DNA of 64,000 bases from Erwinia sp. S63 (GCF_016625195.1 NZ_JACVUP010000001.1:186001-250000); one strand, 5' to 3'; shown: positions 9,554 through 17,494, counted from the first letter of the stretch. The notes: generated from the sequence alone by a model not told the origin. Program-made: numbers and translations.

Positions 9554-11014
9554 TTATGCCTGCGTCACAAGGGCTTGCACCGTGGCGCGTGCACCTTGTG
9601 CAACCAGTTGCTGATAGAGTTCCGTAACGCGTGCCACGAAGGCGGTTTGATGCAGCAGGTCATCGCCAAACACCGCTTTCAAGCCGATTAATGCCTTCAC
9701 GCGATCTGCGCCATCTTCACTGTGTGCCACGATGCTCGCCAGCTGATCTTTTAGCGGGTCGCGAATATCTATCGTCTGGCCCTGTTCATCGACACCGCTG
9801 ACATAGCGCATCCAACCCACCACCCCCAGCAGCAGATAGTCACAAGAGGTGCCGTTACGCAGATGCCAGCGCACGCTGTCCAGCAAACGCTGCGGCAGCT
9901 TCTGGGTGCCGTCGGTGGCAATTTGATAAGTGCGATGCTTGATGGCGCGGTTTTCGTAGCGAGCGATCAGCGAGTCGGCATAGGCGGTAAGATCCACGCC
10001 CTGAGTGCGCAGCGTCGGAGCCTGATCCTGTAACATCAGCGCGCGTGCCGCCGTGCGGAAGTGGTTATCGGCCATGCAATCGCTGATGTGTTCGTATCCG
10101 GCGAGGAAGCCGAGATAGGCGAGGAACGAGTGGCTGCCGTTGAGCATGCGCAACTTCATCTCTTCAAACGGCAATACATCACTCACCAGCTCAGCACCAG
10201 CGTTTTCCCATGCCGGGCGACCGTTAACGAAGTTATCTTCGATGACCCACTGGAAGAAGGGTTCTGCTTCTACCGCCACCGGATCGCTGCTGCCTAAGCG
10301 CGCTTCCAGCGCATCAAATGCCGCATCGGTCATGGCGGGAACGATGCGATCCACCATGGTGGAAGGGAAGGTGATGTGCGTTTGAATGTACTCTGCCAGT
10401 TCGTGGCTATGACGTTCTGCCAGCTGGGTGACGACGTTACGCGTGACGTGACCGTTCTCTGGCATGTTGTCGCAGGACATCACGCTGAATGGCGTTAATC
10501 CACGCTCGCGACGACGGATAATCGCCGCCAGAATCAGGCCCGGCAGCGAACGCGGCTGCGTGGGGTTTTCCAGGTCATGCACGATATCAGGATGATCCGG
10601 ATTGAGCTTGCCGCTGGAAGGCATGTAGCAATAGCCTTTCTCGGTCACCGTCATCGAGACAATCGCCACATCCGGCTGGCTCATCGCCTCAATTACCGCA
10701 TCAATGCCGTCGCCTTTGCCATGCAGAGCTTGCGTCACCACGCCAATCACGCGGGTGTTAAGGCTGCTATCGGCCATCTCGGTGAGGGTATAAAGCAGGT
10801 CTTGCTGACGCAGCGCCTGAATCAGTGCGCCGCTGTTGAGGTTCACTTCGCAGTAGCCCCAGTCACTGCCTTTCGCCGCCAGTTTATCGGTCGCAAGCGC
10901 CTGATGGGCGCGGTGAAAAGCACCAAAGCCGATATGTACCATTCGGGTTTTTAAATGGCTGCGGTCATAAGCGGGACGTTGGACGTCGGCGGGGAGGCGA
11001 TCAAGCTCTAACAT
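9554..11014 (-). CDS. ydfI: Mannitol/mannonate dehydrogenase-family oxidoreductase YdfI (fructuronate reductase-like)
   Basis: NAD-dependent polyol/sugar-acid dehydrogenase of the UxuB/MtlK family. It is expected to interconvert D-fructuronate and D-mannonate. It has 486 residues, the same as E. coli YdfI. The N-terminal Rossmann motif VHIGFGAFHRAHQ, the family signature SCDNMPENG, and the catalytic lysine region KLRMLNGSHS are visible. ATG 11014 is set by AAAAGGA eight bases upstream; the 11062 start is not. It follows the MFS gene by 52 bases in the leftward operon. Confidence 0.85.
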   Translation of the reverse strand: MLELDRLPADVQRPAYDRSHLKTRMVHIGFGAFHRAHQALATDKLAAKGSDWGYCEVNLNSGALIQALRQQDLLYTLTEMADSSLNTRVIGVVTQALHGKGDGIDAVIEAMSQPDVAIVSMTVTEKGYCYMPSSGKLNPDHPDIVHDLENPTQPRSLPGLILAAIIRRRERGLTPFSVMSCDNMPENGHVTRNVVTQLAERHSHELAEYIQTHITFPSTMVDRIVPAMTDAAFDALEARLGSSDPVAVEAEPFFQWVIEDNFVNGRPAWENAGAELVSDVLPFEEMKLRMLNGSHSFLAYLGFLAGYEHISDCMADNHFRTAARALMLQDQAPTLRTQGVDLTAYADSLIARYENRAIKHRTYQIATDGTQKLPQRLLDSVRWHLRNGTSCDYLLLGVVGWMRYVSGVDEQGQTIDIRDPLKDQLASIVAHSEDGADRVKALIGLKAVFGDDLLHQTAFVARVTELYQQLVAQGARATVQALVTQA

Positions 11015-11066
11015 GCGTTTTCCTTTTAGCAAACGGGGCGCAGAGCGCCCCATTATGGTCAATCTG

Positions 11067-12350
11067 TTATGCGGACACCGGTTTATCGATGGTCTTTGGG
11101 CTGCGAATCACAAACAGCACCAGCATCGCACCAATCCCGGCGACACAGCCTGCCAGAATAAAGGCGCTGTCGAATTTACCGGTATGCTGCACGATATAGC
11201 CCGTGACAATCGGTCCAACAATCCCGGACAGGCTACCAATCAGATGGATAAAGCCACTGATGCTGCCGACACGGCTTTTGTGCACCACATCCTGAATAAT
11301 CGCCCAGTAAATCGCACCGGTGATGTAGAGGAAGAAGATGGAGATCGACATCATGATCACCGCCGAATTCACCTCTTTGATGGTGCCTGCCAGTGCTACA
11401 CAGATGGCGGCAGCCAGCAGCGAGACCACCAGGACAATTTTGCGCGACAGCAGCAGCTTGCCAGTGATGTTGAAAATCTTATCCGAAATCCAGCCGCCCA
11501 ATGCGAGGCCAACGAAGCCCACAATCCACGGGATCATGGTGGTGATACTCATGGATTTAATATCCAGGCCGTGCGCCTGCACCAGATAAGCCGGGAACCA
11601 GCTCAGGAAGAAGAACAGAATATAGTTGTAGCAGAAGAAGGCGAAAGCGGTGACCAGAATAATCGGCTGACGCAGGTAGTAACCCATGCCGTGTGCTTTG
11701 CCTGATGAATCGATGACATCAGCCGGTTCTTCCGCTTTCAGTTTCTCGACCAGCGCGCGCTCTTCTGCAGAGACTTTTTTGCTGCGCGCCGGGTTATCAG
11801 CGGCGAAGAAGAACCACAGACCCATCCACACCAGGCCAATCACGCAGATCACCACGAACGCCGGACGCCAGCCAAATGACAACGCCAGATAGCCCACGAT
11901 CGGACCGGCAACGGCACCACCCAATGGTGAACCGGCACTCAGCAAGCCCATTGCGGTAGCGGCTTGTTTTTTCGGGAACCAGCCGTTGATGGCCTTGTTT
12001 GCCGAGGCGCAGATTGGGCCTTCCGCCATGCCGAACAGCACGCGCAGAATCATCATCGACCAGAACCCGGTCGCCAGTGCGGTCATGCCGCAGAACAGCG
12101 ACCACATACCGACGGCGGTGCCGAGCACGATAGTCGGGCCGAATTTATCGGTCGCCAGGCCACCGATAAAGTTAAACAGCGCGTAGCCAAAGAAGAAGCT
12201 ACCGAAAATCATGCCGAACTGTTCGGCGTTGATCATCAGGTCTTTTTCTACCAGCGGTACAGTCAGAGAAAGGGCAATACGATCGAGGTAGTTGATCATA
12301 TAAACCAGGAACAACAGCAGTACGAGGGTCCAGCGTAGATTCTTTAACAT
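11067..12350 (-). CDS. MFS transporter, anion:cation symporter family (YdfJ-like sugar-acid permease)
   Basis: A 427-residue inner-membrane permease with about 12 hydrophobic segments. The family motif between helices 2 and 3 appears as GGLATDKFGP, and R/D residues in NYLDRIALSL at the first helix are typical of hexuronate/sugar-acid carriers. It probably imports an aldonate or hexuronate by proton symport. CGGAG precedes the start. It lies between rspB (173 bases upstream) and ydfI, so it likely supplies their substrate. The exact substrate is inferred from neighbours only. Confidence 0.82.
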   Translation of the reverse strand: MLKNLRWTLVLLLFLVYMINYLDRIALSLTVPLVEKDLMINAEQFGMIFGSFFFGYALFNFIGGLATDKFGPTIVLGTAVGMWSLFCGMTALATGFWSMMILRVLFGMAEGPICASANKAINGWFPKKQAATAMGLLSAGSPLGGAVAGPIVGYLALSFGWRPAFVVICVIGLVWMGLWFFFAADNPARSKKVSAEERALVEKLKAEEPADVIDSSGKAHGMGYYLRQPIILVTAFAFFCYNYILFFFLSWFPAYLVQAHGLDIKSMSITTMIPWIVGFVGLALGGWISDKIFNITGKLLLSRKIVLVVSLLAAAICVALAGTIKEVNSAVIMMSISIFFLYITGAIYWAIIQDVVHKSRVGSISGFIHLIGSLSGIVGPIVTGYIVQHTGKFDSAFILAGCVAGIGAMLVLFVIRSPKTIDKPVSA

Positions 12351-12523
12351 AGAAACTCCGTTTCCCCGTCATGCTTCAATCTGATTCTGAGTGGCCTGTT
12401 TAATCTCATCCCCTTCGGGGATTTAATCACTTGCCGCCTGGATACAGCCTGAAGCATTGAGAGGATTATTATATTGGCCGGCGGGTACGCACCGGATTAA
12501 GGACACCTGGTGTGAAGATTAAC

Positions 12524-13534
12524 TTAACCCATGTGCAGAATCACTTTGCAGCAGGTGCGCGGATCTTTTTCGAACAGCGTCATCGCTTTTTCAATCTCAG
12601 CCAGCGGGAAATAGTGGGTGACTAACTTCTCTGGCTGAATCTGACCTTTCTCCATCCACTCAATCACCTGCGGGAAGCGATTGCTGTTCAGGCGTGAGGT
12701 AAACAGTGATAACTCTTTGCTGGTTAACGCCTGCTGCGTGATGCTGCAAGGCTCACCGGAGAAGCCGAGCAGGCCAATACGCGCCGCCGGAGAGGCGAGG
12801 GCAGCGGCTTCTGCCAGAATGGTCGGATGGCAGGCGGCATCGATGATCAATGTTGGCTGTACGCCTTCCAGCTGTGCGGCCAGCGGAATCTCACTGTTGT
12901 TGAATACCTGATCAGCGCCATTTTCCTGCGCCAGCGCCAGACGTTCCGGCAGACGATCCACTACCAGCACTTTTTCCACGCCGTAGACGCCTTTCAGTAC
13001 CTGAATGGCGGTTAAGCCCATCGGGCCTGCGCCGTAAATCAGCGCCACGTCATTGGCCTGCGGTTTGAGGAAGGCGGTGATGTTCGCCGCGATGGTGAAC
13101 GGTTCCACCAGGCTGGCGAGTTTGTCCGGAATAGAAGCGGGCAGAGTAAACGCGTTTTTAGCTGGAGCCACCGCAAATTCGCTGAAACCACCGTCACGGT
13201 GCACACCGATCACCTGCAGTTCTTTGCAGACGTTTGGGCGACCGATGGAGCAGGGATAGCAGTGTCCGCAGCTGACGACCGGATCCACCGCCACACGCTC
13301 GCCGATACGCGCGGCATCCACGCCTTCTCCCACCGCATCGATCAAGCCAAAGAATTCGTGGCCAATCACGCGCGGGTATTTTGCGAAGGGGTTGTGGCCG
13401 TGCCAGATGTGCACATCTGAACCGCAGATACTGGCAAACTGCACTTTGACACGCACTTCGCCTGCGGTTGGTTCAGGTAATGTGCGTTCTGCCACTACCA
13501 GTTCACCCGGTTGTTCAATTACGACACTTTTCAT
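12524..13534 (-). CDS. rspB: Zinc-dependent alcohol dehydrogenase RspB (L-gulonate 5-dehydrogenase type)
   Basis: A 336-residue medium-chain dehydrogenase. Catalytic zinc ligands are seen in ICGSDVHIWHG and IGHEFFG, and the structural zinc cysteines in SCGHCYPCSIGRPNVC. The nucleotide-binding loop is IYGAGPMGLTAIQVL. Long blocks are identical to E. coli RspB (HNPFAKYPRVIGHEFFG, ERVAVDPVVSCGHCYPCSI). Some RspB relatives oxidise L-gulonate to D-fructuronate, the substrate of the neighbouring ydfI product. The second of two adjacent ATGs is best spaced from AAGGAG. It is the first gene of the leftward cluster, with a CRP box upstream. Confidence 0.9.
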   Translation of the reverse strand: MKSVVIEQPGELVVAERTLPEPTAGEVRVKVQFASICGSDVHIWHGHNPFAKYPRVIGHEFFGLIDAVGEGVDAARIGERVAVDPVVSCGHCYPCSIGRPNVCKELQVIGVHRDGGFSEFAVAPAKNAFTLPASIPDKLASLVEPFTIAANITAFLKPQANDVALIYGAGPMGLTAIQVLKGVYGVEKVLVVDRLPERLALAQENGADQVFNNSEIPLAAQLEGVQPTLIIDAACHPTILAEAAALASPAARIGLLGFSGEPCSITQQALTSKELSLFTSRLNSNRFPQVIEWMEKGQIQPEKLVTHYFPLAEIEKAMTLFEKDPRTCCKVILHMG

Positions 13535-13615
13535 CATCTACTCCTTGCCAGATACACACTCAATTGGTGGATTTGGCAGCAACGGGAATGCAATGAATGA
13601 AAAATACGCTTGCTA

Positions 13616-13661
13616 ATACTACCATACAAGTCGGCGTTAAAGAGTTGTGAAGAGAGTCACA
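13616..13661 (-). promoter_or_regulatory. CRP-dependent promoter of the rspB operon
   Basis: TGTGA-N6-TCACA at 13646-13661 is a perfect CRP half-site pair. About 40 bases away on the rspB side are -10-like hexamers (TATGGT at 13626-13621, TAGTAT at 13621-13616), giving class II geometry. The box is about 120 bases before the rspB start codon. Confidence 0.65.
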
Positions 13662-13773
13662 GAGTGCAGGGAGAGGGAGCGAAGAACTGTGGCAGTTTGA
13701 TGGATTACGGCATTTTTAACGCTTTATGACGAAAAGGAAATCACCATGAATCTGATGAATAATTGTGCATAGC

Positions 13774-13802
13774 CTGATATGGATGTTATATTAAAATATA
13801 AT
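13774..13802 (+). promoter_or_regulatory. pemIK promoter with embedded palindromic operator
   Basis: CTGATA (13774-13779), a 17-base spacer and a consensus TATAAT (13797-13802) form a good promoter. The perfect palindrome TTATATT-AA-AATATAA at 13786-13801 overlaps the -10, so a PemI/PemK complex bound there would block transcription, as known for pem/kis-kid autoregulation. Confidence 0.65.
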
Positions 13803-13817
13803 ATTCGGAGGTGCTCT

Positions 13818-14075
13818 ATGTATACCACTCGCCTGAAAAAAGTCGGCGGATCCATCATGTTGGCGGTTCCTCCCGCCGTGCTTAAAACGCTGGAGCTGTC
13901 GACGGACAGCGAAGTCGGCATGACCATTAATAATGGCTGCCTGATTATTGAACCCCAGAAACGGCCTCATTATTCTCTTGAGGAGCTGCTGGCCCAGTGC
14001 GATCCGCACGCCGAAATCAGCGAAGAAGATCGGGAATGGATTGATACTCCTGCGGTGGGCAAGGAGATCCTTTAG
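13818..14075 (+). CDS. pemI: Antitoxin PemI (Kis/MazE family)
   Basis: An 85-residue antitoxin, the same length as plasmid R100 PemI/R1 Kis, and very close to it in sequence: TTRLKKVGGSIMLAVPPAVLK (AbrB-like DNA-binding N-terminus), EVGMTINNGCLIIEP, YSLEELLAQCDPHAEIS. The C-terminal part would wrap PemK and neutralise it. A strong GGAGGTG site precedes ATG 13818. It is immediately followed by pemK: the antitoxin stop TAG abuts the toxin ATG, so translation is coupled. It is AT-richer upstream than its neighbours and is likely an acquired module. Confidence 0.93.
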   Translation: MYTTRLKKVGGSIMLAVPPAVLKTLELSTDSEVGMTINNGCLIIEPQKRPHYSLEELLAQCDPHAEISEEDREWIDTPAVGKEIL

Positions 14076-14408
14076 ATGGACAGAGGGGAAATCTGGCTCG
14101 TTTCACTGGATCCGATTGCAGGTCACGAGCTAAGCGGAAAACGTCCGGTGCTTATCGTATCGAAGGCATCGTTTAACAAGCTGACCCGGTTACCCGTTGT
14201 TGTTCCCATTACCAGCGGCGGAAACTTTGCTCGCACGGCAGGTTTCACTGTTTCACTGGAATGGGCAGGAACAAAAACGATGGGCGTTATTCGCTGCGAC
14301 CAACCCAGAACCATTGATATGGCTGCCCGGAACGGCAAGATGCTGGAACGCATACCAGACGCTGTGGTGAATGAAGTGCTTGCCAGGCTGGATGCTATTT
14401 TGAGTTAA
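14076..14408 (+). CDS. pemK: Toxin PemK (Kid/MazF-family endoribonuclease)
   Basis: A 110-residue mRNA interferase of the Kid/PemK type that cleaves single-stranded RNA at UA-containing sites (family knowledge). Catalytic residues of Kid are all present at the same numbers: H17 in AGHE, and R73 and D75 in VIRCDQPRTID. Blocks RGEIWLVSLDP and RLPVVVPITSGGNFARTAGF identify the family. It follows pemI without a gap and converges on tRNA-Asn, with a shared bidirectional terminator. There is no sign of inactivation. Confidence 0.94.
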   Translation: MDRGEIWLVSLDPIAGHELSGKRPVLIVSKASFNKLTRLPVVVPITSGGNFARTAGFTVSLEWAGTKTMGVIRCDQPRTIDMAARNGKMLERIPDAVVNEVLARLDAILS

Positions 14409-14427
14409 CGGCAGGACCCAGAAAAGC

Positions 14428-14455
14428 AAAAAGCCTGCTTCAAAAGCAGGCTTTT
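14428..14455. terminator. Bidirectional terminator between pemK and tRNA-Asn
   Basis: A 12-bp stem AAAAGCCTGCTT/AAGCAGGCTTTT with a 3-base loop is flanked by A tracts on the left and T residues on the right, so it can serve both pemIK (rightward) and the tRNA (leftward). Confidence 0.85.
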
Positions 14456-14461
14456 CAAATT

Positions 14462-14537
14462 TGGCTCCTCTGACTGGACTCGAACCAGTGACATACGGAT
14501 TAACAGTCCGCCGTTCTACCGACTGAACTACAGAGGA
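14462..14537 (-). tRNA. tRNA-Asn (anticodon GTT)
   Basis: A 76-base tRNA with CCA encoded. The acceptor arms TCCTCTG/CAGAGGA pair, the D-loop reads AGTTCAGTCGGTAGA, the anticodon loop is CTGTTAATC with GTT, and the T-arm carries GGTTCGAGTCC. It is essentially identical to E. coli tRNA-Asn. It decodes AAC/AAU. Confidence 0.98.
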
Positions 14538-14556
14538 ATCGTTTGGAACGGGGCGC

Positions 14557-14585
14557 ATAGTAACGAGCAGGCTCTGGGTTGTCAA
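14557..14585 (-). promoter_or_regulatory. tRNA-Asn promoter
   Basis: On the minus strand, a consensus TTGACA (14585-14580), a 17-base spacer and TACTAT (14562-14557) are followed by a GC-rich discriminator (GCGCCCCG). This is the pattern of a stringently controlled stable-RNA promoter. Confidence 0.8.
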
Positions 14586-14681
14586 AGGCCTTTTCTACAT
14601 TTTTAACTGACTGCTGAATAAAGCGTCAATTTTGCAATTCTCTCCGCCTTAGCGCGCTGAATCACCCCCCATGACGAGATG

Positions 14682-14703
14682 ATTTGTGATGCAAGTCACT
14701 AAT
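14682..14703 (+). promoter_or_regulatory. CRP-like site upstream of the Gfo/Idh gene
   Basis: TGTGA-N6-TCACT (14685-14700) matches 9 of 10 CRP core positions with A/T flanks. It lies about 150 bases before the start of the oxidoreductase gene. CRP control is inferred. Confidence 0.5.
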
Positions 14704-14845
14704 GTTATGCAAAATTACATTCTGATTTGTCGATTTTGTCAGATACCTCGCATGTATGATCACAGATATTTCATTTCGCCGTTGTGGCGGCCAAAAGCGA
14801 AACATATATTCCAGATCAATTCCCACCCACAACTCCAGGTGCAGC

Positions 14846-15967
14846 ATGAACAAAGTCAGAATCGGAATGATCGGCAGTGGTTACATTGGTCGTTGTCACG
14901 CCATTGCTTACGCGCAGGCCCCCACTGTTTTTGCGCTGAAAGGCGAAATCGTGCGTGAAATGCTGGCAGAGGTGAATCCAGAGCTGGCTGCGAAACAGGC
15001 GGCAACCTTTGGCTTTGCCCGTTCAACTGGCGACTGGCACGAGCTGGTGCGCGATCCCAACATTGATGTGGTCGATATCTGTGCCCCGAACTTCCTGCAC
15101 AAAGAGATGGCGCTGGAAGCGATCCGTAACGGCAAGCACGTTTATTCCGAGAAGCCGCTTTCGTTGTCTGTGGCCGATGCAGAAGAGATGGTGCAGGCCG
15201 CGCAGCAAGCAGGCGTCAAAACGCTGGTGGGCTTCAACTACATGAAAAACCCGACCAGCCAGCTGGCGCGTGAAATCATTGCGCGCGGTGAAATTGGTGA
15301 AGTGATTCATTTCTACGGCACCCACAACGAAGATTATCTGGCTCGCCCGGAAACCCCGCTTGACTGGCACTGCCAGAAAGCGCTGGCCGGCTTGGGTGCA
15401 TTAGGCGATTTGGCGGCGCATATCGTCAATATGGCGCACTATCTGGTGGGCGACATCGAAGAAGTTAGCGGCGATATGATGACGGTAATTAAACAGCGTC
15501 CCGATCCGAAAGACCATTCACGTCTGCTGCCGGTAGAGAACGAAGATCAGGCCAGCGCGCTGCTGCGCTTTAAAAACGGTGCGCACGGCGTGTTTGAAAC
15601 CTCGCGCATCGCCTGTGGCAGCAAAATGGGCCTCACCTACGTGGTCACCGGCACCAAAGGCACGCTACGCTACACCCAGGAGCGTATGGCTGAGCTGGAG
15701 CTGTATATCCATGATGAGCCCGCTGGACGTCAGGGCTTTAAAACCATTCTGACTGGCCCGGCCCATCCGGATTACGCCAACTTCTGCGTATCAGCGGGTC
15801 ACGGCATTGGCTTTAACGACCAGAAAACCGTCGAGATTCGTGATTTGATCAACGGTATCGCAGCAGGTGATCGTATGTGGCCAGATTTTGCCGAAGGCTT
15901 GCAGGTACAGAAAGTACTGGAAGCGGTGGCGGTGTCCGCCGTCGAGCGTCGCTGGATGAAAGTGTAA
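14846..15967 (+). CDS. Gfo/Idh/MocA-family sugar oxidoreductase
   Basis: A 373-residue NAD(P)-dependent oxidoreductase acting on an unidentified sugar or cyclitol. The N-terminal Rossmann motif is GMIGSGYIGRCHA. The family EKP motif appears in YSEKPLSLS with the catalytic-type lysine, and a C-terminal alpha/beta domain follows (DLAAHIVNMAHYL holds the conserved DxxxH). I choose ATG 14846 because the glycine motif begins directly after it and AGGTG lies upstream; 14756 would add 30 odd residues. It is a stand-alone gene with a CRP-like site, probably catabolic. The specific substrate cannot be told. Confidence 0.82.
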   Translation: MNKVRIGMIGSGYIGRCHAIAYAQAPTVFALKGEIVREMLAEVNPELAAKQAATFGFARSTGDWHELVRDPNIDVVDICAPNFLHKEMALEAIRNGKHVYSEKPLSLSVADAEEMVQAAQQAGVKTLVGFNYMKNPTSQLAREIIARGEIGEVIHFYGTHNEDYLARPETPLDWHCQKALAGLGALGDLAAHIVNMAHYLVGDIEEVSGDMMTVIKQRPDPKDHSRLLPVENEDQASALLRFKNGAHGVFETSRIACGSKMGLTYVVTGTKGTLRYTQERMAELELYIHDEPAGRQGFKTILTGPAHPDYANFCVSAGHGIGFNDQKTVEIRDLINGIAAGDRMWPDFAEGLQVQKVLEAVAVSAVERRWMKV

Positions 15968-15990
15968 CGGCCTTCTTGCAGTACACAATC

Positions 15991-16136
15991 AAGCTATTGA
16001 GCAGGCTAGTGCAGCTTCTGAGCCGTTAGTGAGCAGTGCTAAATAGTGATTCTGGCAGCAGCCAAAGTTTGCCAATGAGCGCAATGTCTAACAGGCAGCA
16101 CCTCTGACAGCATGCATTAAAGCTAATGAGCAGGCT
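15991..16136 (+). repeat. Short direct repeat pair after the Gfo/Idh gene
   Basis: AAGCTATTGAGCAGGCT (15991-16007) and AAGCTAATGAGCAGGCT (16120-16136) differ at one base and lie 129 bases apart. The second copy runs into the left end of the palindromic element. No gene is seen in 15968-16129. Confidence 0.6.
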
Positions 16137-16330
16137 GGGGTCGCTTTGGGGCTGGCATTTCGCAGCGCTGAACGGAGTGAGGAAGCCAGGAGAGCCAGCA
16201 TGGATGCTGGCGAAAGGCGCAGCCGGAACAGGGATGTTCCGTCTGCGCCGGTCCGTCCGGCTGACGAGTGAAGTGAAGGCACCGCGTCAGCGGCGCGAGG
16301 ACCGCCAGCCCCAAAGCGACCCCAGACTGC
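16130..16330. mobile_element. MITE-like element of about 200 bp with 27-bp inverted ends
   Basis: The ends 16130-16156 and 16304-16330 are inverted repeats matching at 26 of 27 positions. The interior is itself structured: CCAGCATGGATGCTGG at about 16195-16210, and a two-part hairpin GGCGCAG...CTGCGCC enclosing GGAACA/TGTTCC at about 16216-16250. Open frames crossing it are composition artefacts with no recognisable domain. No clear target duplication is visible. It is either a non-autonomous insertion element or a structured intergenic repeat; no transposase is present. Confidence 0.6.
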
Positions 16331-16381
16331 GTTATCACCAGCAACCCAGACTGCATTTCTCCCGCCTCTAACCGACAAACA

Positions 16382-17281
16382 TCACGCCAGCAGCGGGCAC
16401 TGCGGCGGCAGACGGCAGCTCAGCGCGCCGGGCATCACTTCAATTTCGAATTCGCTGCCGGTCAGCGGTTCGCCGTCCAGGTTAAACGTCATCTCGTGCG
16501 GTGAGCGAATGCTCAGCGACTGCAGCTGCGCCGAGACAATATTCGGATTCTCATCATTACGCGTCAGCGAATGCAGCAACGTCGGCAACAACTCCTGCGC
16601 GGTAACAATGCTCAGATTCAGCTGCCCATCATTAATCAACGCATCCGGACACAGCTTCTGTCCGCCACCTGCCTGACGACCATTACCAATGCCGATCACC
16701 AGTGCATCGCCTTGCCACTCAAAGCCAGGACCGCTGATCTCACAGCTATCCGGCTTCAGCGCATCCACTCGCATCAAACCATGAATAAAGTACGACACGC
16801 CACCCAAAGCCGATTTCAGCTTCTCCGGCGTCTCCGTGGTGATACGCGTGCCAAAGCCGCCGGTCGCCATATTGATAAAGTAGCGATCGCCATTTACACG
16901 CGCCAAATCAATCGCGCTGGCTTTCCCCAACACCGCCAGACGCAGCGCCGGTTCCATTTCCACTGGGATGCCCACGCTGGTGGCGAAATCATTGGCCGTG
17001 CCAAGCGGCAGAATACCCAGTACCGGACGCTGCTCTGCGGCCACCGCCGCCAGCGCCGTGGCGATTTCATTGATGGTGCCATCGCCGCCGCCCGCTACCA
17101 CGGTCTCAGCCTGCAGCTCCACCGCTTCCTGCACGTAACGGTCACCGTCGCCCTTTTCCCAGGTCACGCGTACCGCCAGATTAAAACCTTCATCGCGCAG
17201 CGTATTCACCGCCGCACGCAAATCTTCATTGCCCGCGCCTTTCCCATTGAGGATCAGCAGCGTCAGTGGTTTATTTTGCAT
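16382..17281 (-). CDS. yegS: Lipid kinase YegS (diacylglycerol kinase catalytic fold)
   Basis: A 299-residue cytoplasmic kinase that phosphorylates a lipid substrate (phosphatidylglycerol for E. coli YegS). The nucleotide-binding loop GGGDGT is at 64-69, with LGTANDFA following near 95 and a C-terminal beta-rich domain containing FNLDGEPL with the conserved catalytic aspartate. The length equals E. coli YegS. It is transcribed toward the MITE-like element. The region upstream (17282-17513) holds the cyaR small RNA gene. Confidence 0.93.
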   Translation of the reverse strand: MQNKPLTLLILNGKGAGNEDLRAAVNTLRDEGFNLAVRVTWEKGDGDRYVQEAVELQAETVVAGGGDGTINEIATALAAVAAEQRPVLGILPLGTANDFATSVGIPVEMEPALRLAVLGKASAIDLARVNGDRYFINMATGGFGTRITTETPEKLKSALGGVSYFIHGLMRVDALKPDSCEISGPGFEWQGDALVIGIGNGRQAGGGQKLCPDALINDGQLNLSIVTAQELLPTLLHSLTRNDENPNIVSAQLQSLSIRSPHEMTFNLDGEPLTGSEFEIEVMPGALSCRLPPQCPLLA

Positions 17282-17354
17282 AATCAGTTCCTTGAGGCGA
17301 AATACGATGCAGTGGTTATAGCATAGCTGGGGGAGTAACTTTATCGGCGGGCGA

Positions 17355-17444
17355 TGAAAAAAAGAAAACCCGCACGGGGGAGCCGGGCGGGTGAATGAGG
17401 TGGTTCCTGGTACTACCTGCTGTTTATTGTTACTCGTTAGCAGC
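17355..17444 (-). ncRNA. cyaR: Small regulatory RNA CyaR (RyeE)
   Basis: The minus strand carries GTACCAGGAACCACCTC, identical to the conserved seed region of E. coli CyaR. It is followed by a GC-rich terminator stem (ACCCGC/GCGGGT at 17368-17392) and a long T tract (17367-17355). The location directly downstream of yegQ on the same strand is the same as in E. coli. CyaR is an Hfq-dependent repressor of ompX, luxS and nadE in E. coli. The 5' end near 17444 is inferred from the -10 TAGAAT at 17457-17452. Confidence 0.9.
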
Positions 17445-17451
17445 AGGCGCG

Positions 17452-17494
17452 ATTCTAAAGCGAGGCGCAGCGGCGGTCTGTGATCCTGTTCTAA
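17452..17494 (-). promoter_or_regulatory. CRP-activated promoter of cyaR
   Basis: A CRP-like site, TTAGA-N6-TCACA on the minus strand (17494-17479), is centred about 42 bases before the predicted cyaR start. A -10 TAGAAT lies at 17457-17452. This is class II spacing, and it agrees with the known cAMP-CRP control of E. coli cyaR. Confidence 0.65.

Noticed and set aside
14462..14537. tRNA-Asn as an active island attachment site with a second att copy
   Set aside because: I looked for a repeat of the tRNA 3' end on the pemIK side and elsewhere in the window and saw none, and no integrase is present.
16088..16378. Open frames on both strands through the palindromic element
   Set aside because: Frames exist on both strands because the DNA is palindromic and GC-rich; no domain is seen, so I treated it as a non-coding element.
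16571..17326. Plus-strand open frame opposite yegS (251 codons)
   Set aside because: yegS is unmistakable on the other strand; the opposite product is low-complexity, rich in Gln, Arg and His.
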